From the NCBI GenBank assembly GCA_028291055.1, contig JAQGIP010000040.1, positions 1 to 64,000 of the forward strand: a stretch of 64,000 nucleotides of DNA, read 5' to 3'. Below are positions 8,255 through 16,735 of the stretch, piece after piece (position 1 is the stretch's first letter; each line of letters starts with the position of its first letter). This stretch comes from Caulobacter sp. (GTDB lineage Bacteria; Pseudomonadota; Alphaproteobacteria; Caulobacterales; Caulobacteraceae). Made by a program: the position numbers and the translations under genes. The notes beneath the pieces were generated by a model. The model ran no database searches and was not told the origin of the DNA. It saw only the letters and a list, made by a program, of their open reading frames with translations.

Positions 8255-8686
8255 TTAGGACTCCACCACTTCCAGGCCCATGGCGCGCGCGGAACCCTCG
8301 ATGATGCGGGCAGCCGCTTCCAGGTCGTTGGCGTTGAGGTCCTTCATCTTCTTTTCGGCGATCTCGCGCAGCTGGGCGCGGGTGACCTTGCCGGCGAACG
8401 TGCGGCCGGTCGTGGCCGAGCCCGACTTGATGCCGACGATTTCCTTCAGGAAGTGGGTCGCGGGCGGGGTCTTGGTGACGAAGGTGAAGCTCTTGTCCTG
8501 ATAGACGGTGATGACCGTCGGCAGGGGCGTGCCCTTCACTTCCTTCTCGGTGCGCGCGTTGAACTCCTTGCAGAAGCCCATGATGTTGACGCCGCGTTGC
8601 CCGAGCGCCGGCCCGATGGGCGGCGAAGGGGTGGCGGAGCCGGCGGGCACCTGCAGCTTGATATAGCCCAGGATCTTCTTGGCCAT
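8255..8686 (-). CDS. rplK: 50S ribosomal protein L11
   Basis: L11 belongs to the GTPase-associated centre and is needed for the stringent response sensor. The 143-residue protein begins [20 protein letters not shown] and has the family signature [20 protein letters not shown] and a C-terminal [24 protein letters not shown]. It is followed two bases later by rplA. Between it and nusG lies a 318-base spacer with a palindromic repeat, longer than usual for this operon. Confidence 0.98.
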   Translation of the reverse strand: MAKKILGYIKLQVPAGSATPSPPIGPALGQRGVNIMGFCKEFNARTEKEVKGTPLPTVITVYQDKSFTFVTKTPPATHFLKEIVGIKSGSATTGRTFAGKVTRAQLREIAEKKMKDLNANDLEAAARIIEGSARAMGLEVVES

Positions 8687-8834
8687 GGTTCTCCTCGATG
8701 ACCGGATACCGGTCGGTTGAGCCGTGGTGCGAGGTTGGCGCCTCTCCCACGGATTTGACCGTCACCTTTGCGGGTGACAGCTCGCACGGGTTTCGCGCGA
8801 AGGGCGGGCCTCTATCAGAGTGAGGCCGTTAGAG

Positions 8835-9008
8835 CTAGTCCTCCCCCGACACGAAGTGACAGGGGGAGGTGTCGCGAAGCGACGGAGGGGGGCGTCCTGG
8901 CGAGGCCTTGCGATGCCGATGGAGGGCGCCGCGGCTGGAGGAGTGCGTCCCCTCCGACCCTCCGGGCCACCTCCCCTCGTCTCGCGAGAGCTCGCAGGGG
9001 AGGACTAG
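8835..9008. repeat. Inverted-repeat element, family B, containing the nusG stop codon
   Basis: The spacer between nusG and rplK holds a roughly 174-base element bounded by a perfect 12-base inverted repeat, CTAGTCCTCCCC (8835-8846) and GGGGAGGACTAG (8997-9008). Inside are further short palindromic runs (CGAAGTGACAGGGGGAGGTG, GTCGCGAAGCGAC, CTCGCGAGAGCTCG). The right end includes the stop codon of nusG (minus-strand TAG at 9007-9005), so the element reaches into the gene by its last codon. The remainder of the spacer, 8687-8834, shows no gene. Confidence 0.75.
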
Positions 9009-9583
9009 GTCTTCTCGACCTGGCCGTATTCCAGATCCACCGGGGTGGCGCGGCCGAAGATGGAGACGCTGACGCGAAGGCGCGAACGCTCCTCGTCGAC
9101 GCTTTCCACCACGCCGTCAAAGCTGGCGAACGGACCGTCGGTGACCTTGACCTTCTCGCCGAGGTCGAAGGTGATGGCGGGCTTGGGCCGCTCGACGCCC
9201 TCTTCCATCGTGCCGACGATGCGCTGAACTTCCTTTTCGGAGACCGGCATGGGCTTGGAGCCCGAGCCGAGGAAGCCCGTCACCTTCGGGGTGTTCTTGA
9301 TCAGGTGGTAGGCCTCGTCGGTCATCTCCATCTTCACCAGCACGTAGCCGGGGAAGAATTTGCGCTCGGCGTTGACCTTGCGGCCGCGGCGGATTTCCAC
9401 CACGTCCTCGGTGGGCACCAGGATGTCGGAGAAGCAGTCTTCGAGGTTCTGCGCCTTGGCCTGCTCACGGATGCTCTCGGCCACCTTCTTCTCGAAGTTC
9501 GAGTAGGCGTGGACGATGTACCACTTGTGGCGCGGGTTGGCGGCGGGCTTGGCCTCGGCGGCGACGGTGTCGGTCATGGTCAT
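9005..9583 (-). CDS. nusG: Transcription termination/antitermination factor NusG
   Basis: NusG links RNA polymerase to Rho or to the ribosome. The 192-residue protein has the NGN domain (HKWYIVHAYSNFEKKVAESI, then RKFFPGYVLVKMEM) and a C-terminal KOW domain (GEKVKVTDGPFASFDGVVESV). An alternative start six bases downstream would remove two residues. It begins three bases after secE. Its stop codon is formed by the end of a palindromic repeat element, so its C-terminus (QVEKT) may have been set or trimmed by insertion. Confidence 0.98.
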   Translation of the reverse strand: MTMTDTVAAEAKPAANPRHKWYIVHAYSNFEKKVAESIREQAKAQNLEDCFSDILVPTEDVVEIRRGRKVNAERKFFPGYVLVKMEMTDEAYHLIKNTPKVTGFLGSGSKPMPVSEKEVQRIVGTMEEGVERPKPAITFDLGEKVKVTDGPFASFDGVVESVDEERSRLRVSVSIFGRATPVDLEYGQVEKT

Positions 9584-9586
9584 ATC

Positions 9587-9904
9587 CTAGGCGTTCGCCA
9601 GGCTGAGAACAAAGCGGACGGCCTGATTCAGTCCGAGATCGACCACGAAGAAGAAGAGCGAGGTGATGGCCACCATGATGAAAACCATCACCGAGGTGAT
9701 CCAGGTTTCCTTGCGCGACGGCCAGGTGATCTTGCGCGTCTCGGCGCGCACCTCCCGGAAGAACTGAGCCGGGTTGAAGGGCTTCTTCGGCGCGGCGGGC
9801 GCGGCCGGCGAGGTCGCGGCCACGGGCGTGGCGCCCCCGGCAGCGGCGGCTGCCTTGGCGGCGCGATTGCGCATCGCGGCGAGATTGCCCGGTTTCTTGG
9901 CCAT
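9587..9904 (-). CDS. secE: Preprotein translocase subunit SecE
   Basis: SecE is the small essential clamp subunit of the SecYEG channel. The start at 9904 gives MAKKPGNLAAMRNRAAKA, an Ala/Pro-rich cytoplasmic extension, then the family core KPFNPAQFFREVRAETRKITWPSRKET and one C-terminal transmembrane helix (TSVMVFIMVAITSLFFFVVD). A TTG upstream would add five residues and seems less likely. About 105 residues, single-membrane-span form. It is followed by nusG three bases on and preceded by tRNA-Trp, the conserved order. Confidence 0.96.
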   Translation of the reverse strand: MAKKPGNLAAMRNRAAKAAAAAGGATPVAATSPAAPAAPKKPFNPAQFFREVRAETRKITWPSRKETWITSVMVFIMVAITSLFFFVVDLGLNQAVRFVLSLANA

Positions 9905-9980
9905 CAGTTCAGGTCTCAAGCTCTCGTTCGTCGTTAAGGCAGTCGGGGGCGGACGGACCGCCGGTCGTCTTTATATAGGG

Positions 9981-10056
9981 TGGCACGAGTGGCAGGATTC
10001 GAACCTGCGACCCTCGGTTTTGGAGACCGATGCTCTACCAGCTGAGCTACACTCGT
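9981..10056 (-). tRNA. trnW: tRNA-Trp (CCA anticodon)
   Basis: A full cloverleaf is visible on the minus strand: acceptor ACGAGTG/CACTCGT, D arm GCTC...GAGC, anticodon stem TCGGT/ACCGA with loop CTCCAAA (anticodon CCA), T arm GCAGG-TTCGAAT-CCTGC, and an encoded 3' CCA. It lies directly upstream of secE, the position of tRNA-Trp in many bacteria. Confidence 0.97.
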
Positions 10057-10188
10057 TCAGACAATGAAAGAGCGCGCCGAAAGCGGTCGGGCCTGCCGGC
10101 GCGCACGGCTCATCGCCGGAGCCGGGTCGTTTAGCAGGGGAGGCCCACGCGGGCAAGCGGGGGCGAGCAAGCCCGCGCCGGTGGGCGG

Positions 10189-10605
10189 CTATTCGCCCAG
10201 TTGGGCCCTCATCGCCACGATGCCGGCGGGCGGGATTTCCATCGCCGCCGGCCATCCCAGGTTGATCGCGAGACCCACGTCATCCGGCAGCTCCGCCTTC
10301 AGTAGCCAAGCGAGCGAAACCATGTGGGGATGGGGAAAGTCCGGGTGCGCCTCGGCCCAGCCGTCAAGGCGGCTCAGGTGGGTGAACATCGGCAGATAGG
10401 ATCTGCCGCTGGACGGTACATTGACCATCAACGGCTTGGCGTTTCCCAGCCATTTGCCGGCCGGCATGGCGGTATCGGCCATGACCAGGAAGCTGCTTTT
10501 CAGAAGCGCGGCCGTCACCTGCTCGACCATCGCCTGGCCTTCATAGGCGCGGACCATGATCAACTCGAAGTCGGTGATCGGCTGTACTTTGGGCTTGGCG
10601 GTCAA
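10189..10605 (-). CDS. SseB-like N-terminal domain protein
   Basis: The 138-residue protein contains FELIMVRAYEGQAMVEQVTAALLKSSFLV and, later, SYLPMFTHLSRLDGWAEAHPDF, the pattern of the SseB N-terminal domain: a short repeat in which a stored value is compared with a list of attributes. It ends in AGIVAMRAQLGE. The family was named for serine-sensitivity in Escherichia coli and has no clear biochemical role. No signal peptide or membrane segment. It faces the fpr-moeA pair divergently across a 150-200 base gap. Confidence 0.75.
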   Translation of the reverse strand: MTAKPKVQPITDFELIMVRAYEGQAMVEQVTAALLKSSFLVMADTAMPAGKWLGNAKPLMVNVPSSGRSYLPMFTHLSRLDGWAEAHPDFPHPHMVSLAWLLKAELPDDVGLAINLGWPAAMEIPPAGIVAMRAQLGE

Positions 10606-10809
10606 AGCGACCTCCTGGAGGGTTACGGCCTAGCCGCGATCGACGCGCAAATGCCCCCGTTTGGCGCTCGGGGACAAGTCCGCTCGCCCCACAAGCAGCG
10701 CGGCTTAAGGCGGCGCCAGCCTTCCTGTGATTGACTTTCAGGCCCCTGCCCTCAAATGAGAGACGCTTCGCACGCCCCTCTGCGGGCGCTGACCAGGACC
10801 TTTCTCGAC

Positions 10810-11631
10810 ATGGATTCCGCCGCGGTCGCCTCCGCACCTCCAGCCGCCAACAGCGCCTTCAACACCGAGACCGTGCTGTGGGTGAAGCATTGGACCGACC
10901 GGCTGTTCAGCTTCGCCATCACGCGGCCGGCCAGCTTCCGCTTCCGCTCGGGCGAGTTCGTGATGATCGGCCTGCCGGGCCTGGATGGCGCCAAGCCGGT
11001 GCTGCGCGCCTATTCCATCGCCAGCCCCCACTTCGCCGAGGAGCTGGAATTCCTGTCGATCAAGGTCGAGGACGGTCCGCTGACCTCGCGCCTGCAGCAC
11101 ATCAAGCCCGGCGACCAGGTGCTGATGGGCAAGAAGCCGACCGGCACCCTGGTGCTGGACGCGCTGAAGCCGGGCAAGCGCCTGTTCCTGATCTCCACGG
11201 GCACGGGCCTTGCGCCCTTCCTGTCGGTAGCCCGCGACCCCGACGCCTTCGAGCGCTTCGGCCAGGTGATCGTCACCCACACGGTGCGCGACGTGAAGGA
11301 GCTTGCCTACCGCGACCTGTTCACCGCCGAGATCCATGACGATCCGCTGGTCGGCGACCAGGCCAAGGTGCAACTGGTCTACTATCCCACGGTGACGCGC
11401 GAGGCCTTCGAGCGGGCGGGGCGGATCACCACGCGCATCGAATCGGGCGACCTGTTCAGGGACCTGGGGCTCGAGGCCGGCAAGTTCCACCCGGACGAGG
11501 ACCGCATCATGCTGTGCGGCTCCATGGCCATGATCAAGGATGTCGCCGCTCTGCTGGAGGCCCATGGCCTGGTCGAAGGCTCCAACGCCGAGCCCGGCGA
11601 CTTCGTGCTCGAGCGGGCGTTTGTCGGCTGA
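10810..11631 (+). CDS. fpr: Ferredoxin-NADP reductase
   Basis: FAD enzyme that moves electrons between NADPH and ferredoxin or flavodoxin. The FAD-binding motif RAYSIASP and the NADP-binding STGTGLAPFLSVARDPDAF are present, with the C-terminal CGSMAMIKDVAALLEAHGL and an ending FVLERAFVG typical of bacterial subclass Fpr. I prefer the ATG at 10810 (AGGA 10 bases upstream) over an ATG at 10756 with no ribosome-binding site, giving 273 residues against about 257 in the family. It overlaps the moeA start by 11 bases. Confidence 0.93.
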   Translation: MDSAAVASAPPAANSAFNTETVLWVKHWTDRLFSFAITRPASFRFRSGEFVMIGLPGLDGAKPVLRAYSIASPHFAEELEFLSIKVEDGPLTSRLQHIKPGDQVLMGKKPTGTLVLDALKPGKRLFLISTGTGLAPFLSVARDPDAFERFGQVIVTHTVRDVKELAYRDLFTAEIHDDPLVGDQAKVQLVYYPTVTREAFERAGRITTRIESGDLFRDLGLEAGKFHPDEDRIMLCGSMAMIKDVAALLEAHGLVEGSNAEPGDFVLERAFVG

Positions 11632-12847
11632 TCCCCCGCGCAAGCTGAAGGGGCTCTCCGTCGAGGAGGCCCGGGGCCGTGTCATCGCGGCCGCCACGGC
11701 GTTGAAGCCCGAGAGCGTTTCCATCGAGGCCGCCGCCGGCCGCGTGCTGGCCCGCGACGTGGCCGCCACCCGCGACCAGCCGCCCTTCACCGCCTCGGCC
11801 ATGGACGGCTGGGCCGTGCGCAGCGCCGATGTCGCCGCTGAGACCACCCTGGCCATCGTCGGCGAGAGCGCGGCGGGACACGGCTATCTCCAATCCCTGA
11901 AGGCCGGCGAGGCCGTGCGCATCTTCACCGGCGCGCCCGTGCCCGAGGGCTCCGACCTGGTGGTCATGCAGGAGAACGCCGTGCGCGAGGGCGATCGCGT
12001 GCGCCTCGGTCCGGCCGGGCCGCCCAAGGACAACCTGCGCCCGCGCGGCGGCGACTTCGCGGCGGGTGATCTGTTGCTGGAGGCCGGGGTCCGGCTCGAT
12101 CCCTGGCGACTGTCGCTGGCAGCGTCGGCGGGGCACGGGAGCCTGAGCGTCGCGCGCAAACCCCGCGTGGCGGTGCTGGCCACCGGCGAGGAGTTGGTCT
12201 CGCCCGGCGGCGATCCCAAGCCCGACCAGATCTTCGAATCTGGCAGCCTGGGACTGATCGAGATGCTGCGCGGCTGGGGCGCCGACGCCTGGCGGCTGGA
12301 AGCGGCAGGCGACAACATCGAGGCCATCGCCGGCGCCGTGCGCGGCGTCGAGGCCGATGTGCTGATCACCGTCGGCGGCGCCTCGGTCGGCGACCATGAC
12401 CTGGTCAAGCCCGCTTTCGCCCAGCTGGGCCTGGAGCTCGACTTCGAGACCGTCAACGTCCGCCCCGGCAAGCCGACCTGGTTCGGCAGGCTTGGAGACG
12501 GCCGGCTGGTCTTGGGCCTGCCCGGCAATCCCGCCTCCGCCTTCGTCTGCGCCGAGCTGTTCGGCAAGCCCCTGGTCCTGGCCCTGCAGGGCATGGGTCC
12601 CCTGCCCTCGCCCGCCTTCGCCCGGCTGGCCGAGCCCCTGCCGGCAAACGGCCCGCGCGAGCATTACATGCGCGCCGCGCTGGAAGCCCGCGAGGACGGG
12701 GCGCTCTGGGTCACCCCCTATCCGGATCAGGACTCCTCGCTGGTGACCGTCTTCGCCCGCGCCGACGCCCTGGTCCGTCGCCTGCCCAGCGCGGTTGCAG
12801 CAGCCGTGGGTGAGGTGGTGGGGATCGTGCGGCTGGCGCGCGATTAG
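11621..12847 (+). CDS. moeA: Molybdopterin molybdotransferase MoeA
   Basis: MoeA inserts molybdate into adenylylated molybdopterin in the last step of molybdenum cofactor assembly. The protein has the family stretches LSVEEARGRVIA, FTASAMDGWAVRSAD, AVRIFTGAPVPEGSDLVVMQE, VLATGEELV, TVGGASVGDHDL and LPGNPASAFVCAEL. The reading frame extends upstream in fpr; the first sensible start is a TTG at 11621 giving about 408 residues, the family length. The start overlaps fpr by 11 bases, so translation may be coupled. Pairing with fpr is consistent with redox-enzyme assembly but is not proof. Confidence 0.92.
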   Translation: MSADPPRKLKGLSVEEARGRVIAAATALKPESVSIEAAAGRVLARDVAATRDQPPFTASAMDGWAVRSADVAAETTLAIVGESAAGHGYLQSLKAGEAVRIFTGAPVPEGSDLVVMQENAVREGDRVRLGPAGPPKDNLRPRGGDFAAGDLLLEAGVRLDPWRLSLAASAGHGSLSVARKPRVAVLATGEELVSPGGDPKPDQIFESGSLGLIEMLRGWGADAWRLEAAGDNIEAIAGAVRGVEADVLITVGGASVGDHDLVKPAFAQLGLELDFETVNVRPGKPTWFGRLGDGRLVLGLPGNPASAFVCAELFGKPLVLALQGMGPLPSPAFARLAEPLPANGPREHYMRAALEAREDGALWVTPYPDQDSSLVTVFARADALVRRLPSAVAAAVGEVVGIVRLARD

Positions 12848-12965
12848 CTTTGCTCTCGAGCGGCGCAGATGGGGGCGCCAATGGCAAAAAGGGGTATCTA
12901 GTTTGCGGCTTGCGGCGGATGTTTCCGGCGCCGCGAGCATCCCTTCAGGAGTTAGTTTAGGCGCT

Positions 12966-13586
12966 ATGGCAGCAGAATCTTCACTAGAGGCTTCGATCAA
13001 GGTCCGGCTGGCTCCCACTTTGCGGGAAGATGGCTTCTCCGGTTCGGGGCGTAATTTCCGCCGCCTCAACGGAGACATGATCGATCTCCTCCAGATACAG
13101 GGATCGATGGGCGGAAATGCCTTCTACATCAATCTGGCCGTCCAACCCGTCGGGGCGCCCTGCGTCTTGGGGGAACTGCCTGATTTCAAGAAGCTGAAGG
13201 TACAAAGCTGTCTCTTCAGTCGACGCCTGGAACCGGCGCTTCATGACCGCTGGTCCTACGGCCTTGCCGCCGCAAGCATGGATGCCGCCGTGGACGACGC
13301 GAAAAACGTCTACTCTTTGGACGGGCGGGCTGCCTTTGCGACAGCATCCGGACCGCATTCGGTCCTGAAGATTGTGACGGCGTCACAACTTGCCAACGGG
13401 GATGTCGATCTGGCTGGATTCGGCGGGTTGGGAATAGGCACGATCCAGAGCTTGGCTGTGATGCGGTTCGTAAGTGGCGACAGGGTCGAAGCGAGCGCCT
13501 TTGCTCGGCTGGGTCTTAGTCATGGCGCTCGGACCGGACTGCGGGACGAGCTTGAAGCAATCATCGCGGGGACATGGAGCCCCTGA
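12966..13586 (+). CDS. DUF4304-like protein
   Basis: The 206-residue protein opens MAAESSLEASIKVRLAPTLRE, then DGFSGSGRNFRRLNGDMIDLLQIQ and NAFYINLAVQPVG. The DGF...GRNFxR...Q.QxS...FyiNl pattern is that of DUF4304, a family of unknown function common in mobile and immunity-like contexts. The DNA is noticeably less GC-rich than neighbours, hinting at transfer. It has no signal peptide. A 118-base gap with no visible signal separates it from moeA. Confidence 0.7.
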   Translation: MAAESSLEASIKVRLAPTLREDGFSGSGRNFRRLNGDMIDLLQIQGSMGGNAFYINLAVQPVGAPCVLGELPDFKKLKVQSCLFSRRLEPALHDRWSYGLAAASMDAAVDDAKNVYSLDGRAAFATASGPHSVLKIVTASQLANGDVDLAGFGGLGIGTIQSLAVMRFVSGDRVEASAFARLGLSHGARTGLRDELEAIIAGTWSP

Positions 13587-13705
13587 GATAATCGACCCTC
13601 ATTTCCAGAGGGCTTCCTGCGGCCACATGCGCCTTGCTTGACCTAGCGACGTCGGCGCCAGGATGGGCAAAAGCCGTGCGAAGCAAAGTCTTGGGGGAGA
13701 AACAC

Positions 13706-15364
13706 ATGCCTGATCTGGTGATCCGCAACGCGCGCGTGGTGGACGGGACCGGCGCGGAGCCCTTCATGGCCGACGTGGCGGTGAAGGACGGGCTGATCTG
13801 GGCCGTCGGCGAGGTGGAGGCTGCTGGCAAGCGCGAGATCGACGCGGGCGGCCATGTGCTCGCGCCCGGCTTCATCGACATCCACACCCACTATGACCCC
13901 CAGATCTGCTGGGACCGGCTGGCGACGCCCAGCCTGGAGCATGGGGTGACCACGGTCGTCATGGGCAACTGCTCGCTCAGCCTGGCGCCCCTCGTGCCCG
14001 AGGGCCGGCTGAAGCTGATCCGCATGTTCGAGAAGATCGAGGACATCAAGGAGGCCACATTCGACGCCGCCGTGCCCTTCAACTGGGAGAGTTTCGGCGA
14101 CTATCTCGACCACATCCGCCCGGGCCTGGGCATCAATGTCGGCGCGCTGGTCGGCCACTCGGCCCTGCGCTTCTATGTGATGGGGACCGAGAGCCAGGAG
14201 CGCATCGCCACCGACGATGAGATCGCCGAAATGTGCCGGCTGATGGAGGAGGCCATGGCGGCGGGGGCCATCGGGCTGTCCATCTCCCATGTGGACGTCG
14301 ACGAAGCGGGCCGCCCGGTCCCCAGCCGCCTGGCCGACATGCGCGAAAAGATCGCGCTCTGCCAGGCCATGGCCAAATCCGGGCGCGGCGTACTGCAGAC
14401 GGTGCCCTACTTCATCGATATCGAGCAGCAGCTGGCCAATATCGAGGAGCTGGGCGATCTGAGCCTGGCCAGCGGCGTGGTCTGCTCCATCGCGCCCATC
14501 ACCTACAGCCCCATCGCGCCGGAGAATTTCAAGCGCAGCCTGCTCAAGCTCGAGGAGCAGCAGGCCCGCGGCGCCAAGGTCTATGGCCAGTCGATGCCGC
14601 GCAGCTTCGACATCAATGTGCGCCTGTCGGAGACCTCCTTCCTGCTCTACGGCTCACGCCAATGGAGCGCGGCCATGGAGCTGCCGATCGACCAGCGCAT
14701 CGCCCTGTTCGGCGATCCTGCCCAGCGTCCCGGCTTCGTGGAGGCGGCCAACAAACGCCTCACCGGCCTGATGTCGATGCTGACCATCGGGGCGGTCTAC
14801 AGCGAGGAAAACAAGCCGCTGGTCGGCATGAGCCTGCGCGCAGCGGCCAAGCAACTGGGCGTCTCCATGCCCGACGCCATGCTCGACATCGCCCTGCGCG
14901 ACGACCTGCGCACCGAGTTCCAGATCCGCAACATGATCCACGCTGATCCGGAGGAGGTGATCAAGATCCTCACCCACCCGCTGATCCAGATCGGGGCGTC
15001 CGACGCCGGCGCTCACGTGGCCCAGTTCTGCGGCGCGGGCGACACCTCCGACCTGCTGGGCCGCTTCGTGCGCACGCTGGGCAAGATGACCCTGGAGGGC
15101 GCCGTCAAGCAGGTGACCAGCGACCTCGCCGACACCTGGGGCATCGCCAACCGCGGCCGCATCGCACAGGGCGCGGCCGCCGACCTAGTGCTGTTCGACC
15201 CGGACACCATCGGACGCCAGGAGGACGAGTTCGTCGCCGACTTTCCCGGCGAGGCGCGGCGTTACGTCTGCCACGCGATCGGGGTGGACGCGGTGATCGT
15301 CAACGGCTCGGTGGTGCGCGAGGGCGGCGCCTATACCGAGGCGCGGGCGGGGTTGGTGATTTAA
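13706..15364 (+). CDS. N-acyl-D-amino-acid deacylase-like amidohydrolase
   Basis: Cytoplasmic metal-dependent hydrolase of the amidohydrolase superfamily. The start is set by GGGGGAGA at 13693-13700. The protein of 552 residues has the metal-site motif APGFIDIHTHYDPQ near residue 55, a TTVVMGNCSLSLAPL stretch, and a late metal ligand region IQIGASDAGAHVAQFCGAGD, the pattern of D-aminoacylases and related dihydroorotase-like enzymes. The exact substrate cannot be given. A palindromic repeat follows it. Confidence 0.88.
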   Translation: MPDLVIRNARVVDGTGAEPFMADVAVKDGLIWAVGEVEAAGKREIDAGGHVLAPGFIDIHTHYDPQICWDRLATPSLEHGVTTVVMGNCSLSLAPLVPEGRLKLIRMFEKIEDIKEATFDAAVPFNWESFGDYLDHIRPGLGINVGALVGHSALRFYVMGTESQERIATDDEIAEMCRLMEEAMAAGAIGLSISHVDVDEAGRPVPSRLADMREKIALCQAMAKSGRGVLQTVPYFIDIEQQLANIEELGDLSLASGVVCSIAPITYSPIAPENFKRSLLKLEEQQARGAKVYGQSMPRSFDINVRLSETSFLLYGSRQWSAAMELPIDQRIALFGDPAQRPGFVEAANKRLTGLMSMLTIGAVYSEENKPLVGMSLRAAAKQLGVSMPDAMLDIALRDDLRTEFQIRNMIHADPEEVIKILTHPLIQIGASDAGAHVAQFCGAGDTSDLLGRFVRTLGKMTLEGAVKQVTSDLADTWGIANRGRIAQGAAADLVLFDPDTIGRQEDEFVADFPGEARRYVCHAIGVDAVIVNGSVVREGGAYTEARAGLVI

Positions 15365-15373
15365 CCCCCCACC

Positions 15374-15518
15374 CTCCGCTCATCCCGACGAAAGTCGGGA
15401 CCCATAGGACATGTCGGGGTTAGTGCTGGAAATGGTGCATGGCCGGTGCGTCGCGCACGACGCTGTCGGCAATCCCCTGACTCACTATGGGTCCCGACTT
15501 TCGTCGGGATGAGCGGAG
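15374..15518. repeat. Inverted-repeat element, family C, copy 1
   Basis: A perfect 33-base inverted repeat, left arm 15374-15406 and right arm 15486-15518, encloses about 79 bases of unrelated sequence. Within each arm lies a hairpin, CCCGACGAAAGTCGGG, that would form a GAAA tetraloop stem. The same arms recur at 25555-25678. It lies between the amidohydrolase and the GFA gene and ends near the GFA stop at 15535. Confidence 0.85.
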
Positions 15519-15534
15519 TATTGGGAGGCGCGGC

Positions 15535-15996
15535 CTAGCCTCCCCGTTGCCCGTATTCCTGGATCAGCGCGCCGAACGCCTCCATCGGCGGGAAGGTCTC
15601 GTAGCTGTGGAGCGCCGGGGTGGCGGCCCAGGCCAGCTTCTCCGAGGTGTAGGTTTCCATGAAGGGGCTGAACCAGCTGGGATCATCCAGCATGGTGGGC
15701 CGGACATTGACGAAGGCGGCGCCCGGTATCCGGGGGCGGGTGAACATCCAGGTCATGCACCAGCCGCAGAAGTAGTGCGGGGCGTCGTCGCCGTGCAGGC
15801 CGCCGATCACCGGCTCGCCCTGGATCACCTCAAAACCGTCGGCGGGAATGGCGGCGCTGAGCGAATAGGCGCTGGAGCTCATCCGCTGACAGCCGGTGCA
15901 GTGACAGGCCATGGTCAGCAGCGGCGGCGCGGTGATGCGGATGCGCACCTTGCCACAGCGGCAGCCGCCCTCGGCGGGCAGGGTGGGTCCGGTCAT
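15535..15996 (-). CDS. GFA (glutathione-dependent formaldehyde-activating) family protein
   Basis: The 153-residue protein carries the zinc-binding cysteine set of the GFA/CENP-V fold: GGCRCGKVRIR, CHCTGCQRMSSSAYS and YFCGWCMTWMF. The family name comes from a glutathione-formaldehyde enzyme, but most members have no proven activity. It opens MTGPTLPAEGGCRCG and has no signal peptide. It is followed 34 bases later by a TetR gene on the same strand. Confidence 0.9.
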   Translation of the reverse strand: MTGPTLPAEGGCRCGKVRIRITAPPLLTMACHCTGCQRMSSSAYSLSAAIPADGFEVIQGEPVIGGLHGDDAPHYFCGWCMTWMFTRPRIPGAAFVNVRPTMLDDPSWFSPFMETYTSEKLAWAATPALHSYETFPPMEAFGALIQEYGQRGG

Positions 15997-16030
15997 GGCG
16001 GGTCTCCGTGCGGCTGGGTCGGAAACTCGA

Positions 16031-16657
16031 TTACCCCTTGCGCGGTTCGCCCGCCAGGGCCGCGAAGGCCGCGTAGAAGACCTCGTCCGGGACCAGGTCG
16101 GGGGTCAGGAAACGCTGGAACAGCAGGCCCTCGGTCAGCGCATGGATCACCCGCACCAGGGTTTCGGCGGGCATGGGCAGTTCGTCCTCGCGGGCGACGG
16201 AGCGCAGCCAGGCCGCGCCCCAGGCGTAGCTGGCCGCGGTCTTCTCATGCACCTGGGCGCTCAGGGCGTCGTTGCCCAGGGTATAGGCCATGCCGGTCAG
16301 CCGGCCCACGGCGGCCTCGCGCCGCTCGGGGATGGCGGCCACCGTCGCTTCGGCCAGGGCGCGCATCTTCTCGGCGAAGGTGGCGTCCGCCCGGAACTTC
16401 GGCTTCACCGGCGCCCAGTAGGTTTCGGCCAGGGCGATGAACAGGGCATCGCGGTTGGCGAAGTTGCCGTAGATGGCGCCGCTGGTCATGCCGGCCCGCT
16501 GGGCGACATCGGCCAGGGTGGTGCGCTCATAACCCTTCTCGCGGATCAGCGCGCGGGCCGCTTCCAGCAGGGCGGCGCGGGTGCGGGCGCGCTTGTCGCC
16601 CTTGAGGCGGGGGCGCGGGACCTCGGCGGTCGAGTCGGCGGTCGAGTCGGCGGTCAT
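16031..16657 (-). CDS. TetR family transcriptional regulator
   Basis: The 208-residue protein has an N-terminal helix-turn-helix: TRAALLEAARALIREKGYERTTLADVAQRAGMTSGAIYGNFANRDALFIALAE, the family signature. It begins with a short tandem repeat (ADSTADSTAEV) from a repeated CGAGTCGGCGGT in the DNA. It is divergent from a class C beta-lactamase-fold hydrolase across an AT-rich 78-base gap, so it likely controls that gene and itself. The C-terminal ligand domain gives no clue to the signal. Confidence 0.92.
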   Translation of the reverse strand: MTADSTADSTAEVPRPRLKGDKRARTRAALLEAARALIREKGYERTTLADVAQRAGMTSGAIYGNFANRDALFIALAETYWAPVKPKFRADATFAEKMRALAEATVAAIPERREAAVGRLTGMAYTLGNDALSAQVHEKTAASYAWGAAWLRSVAREDELPMPAETLVRVIHALTEGLLFQRFLTPDLVPDEVFYAAFAALAGEPRKG

Positions 16658-16735
16658 GAGGGCAGCCTAGGCTGTTGCCATTTTATATGGAATCTATTTT
16701 ATAATAGCCGAATATTTTGGTGAGGATGAGACGGC
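16658..16735. promoter_or_regulatory. Shared divergent promoter/operator
   Basis: Between the TetR gene and the hydrolase is a strikingly AT-rich run in GC-rich surroundings. It holds two direct copies of ATTTTATA (16680-16687 and 16696-16703), 16 bases apart. It is the likely promoter pair and binding region for the TetR protein. No classic palindromic TetR operator is obvious. Confidence 0.55.
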
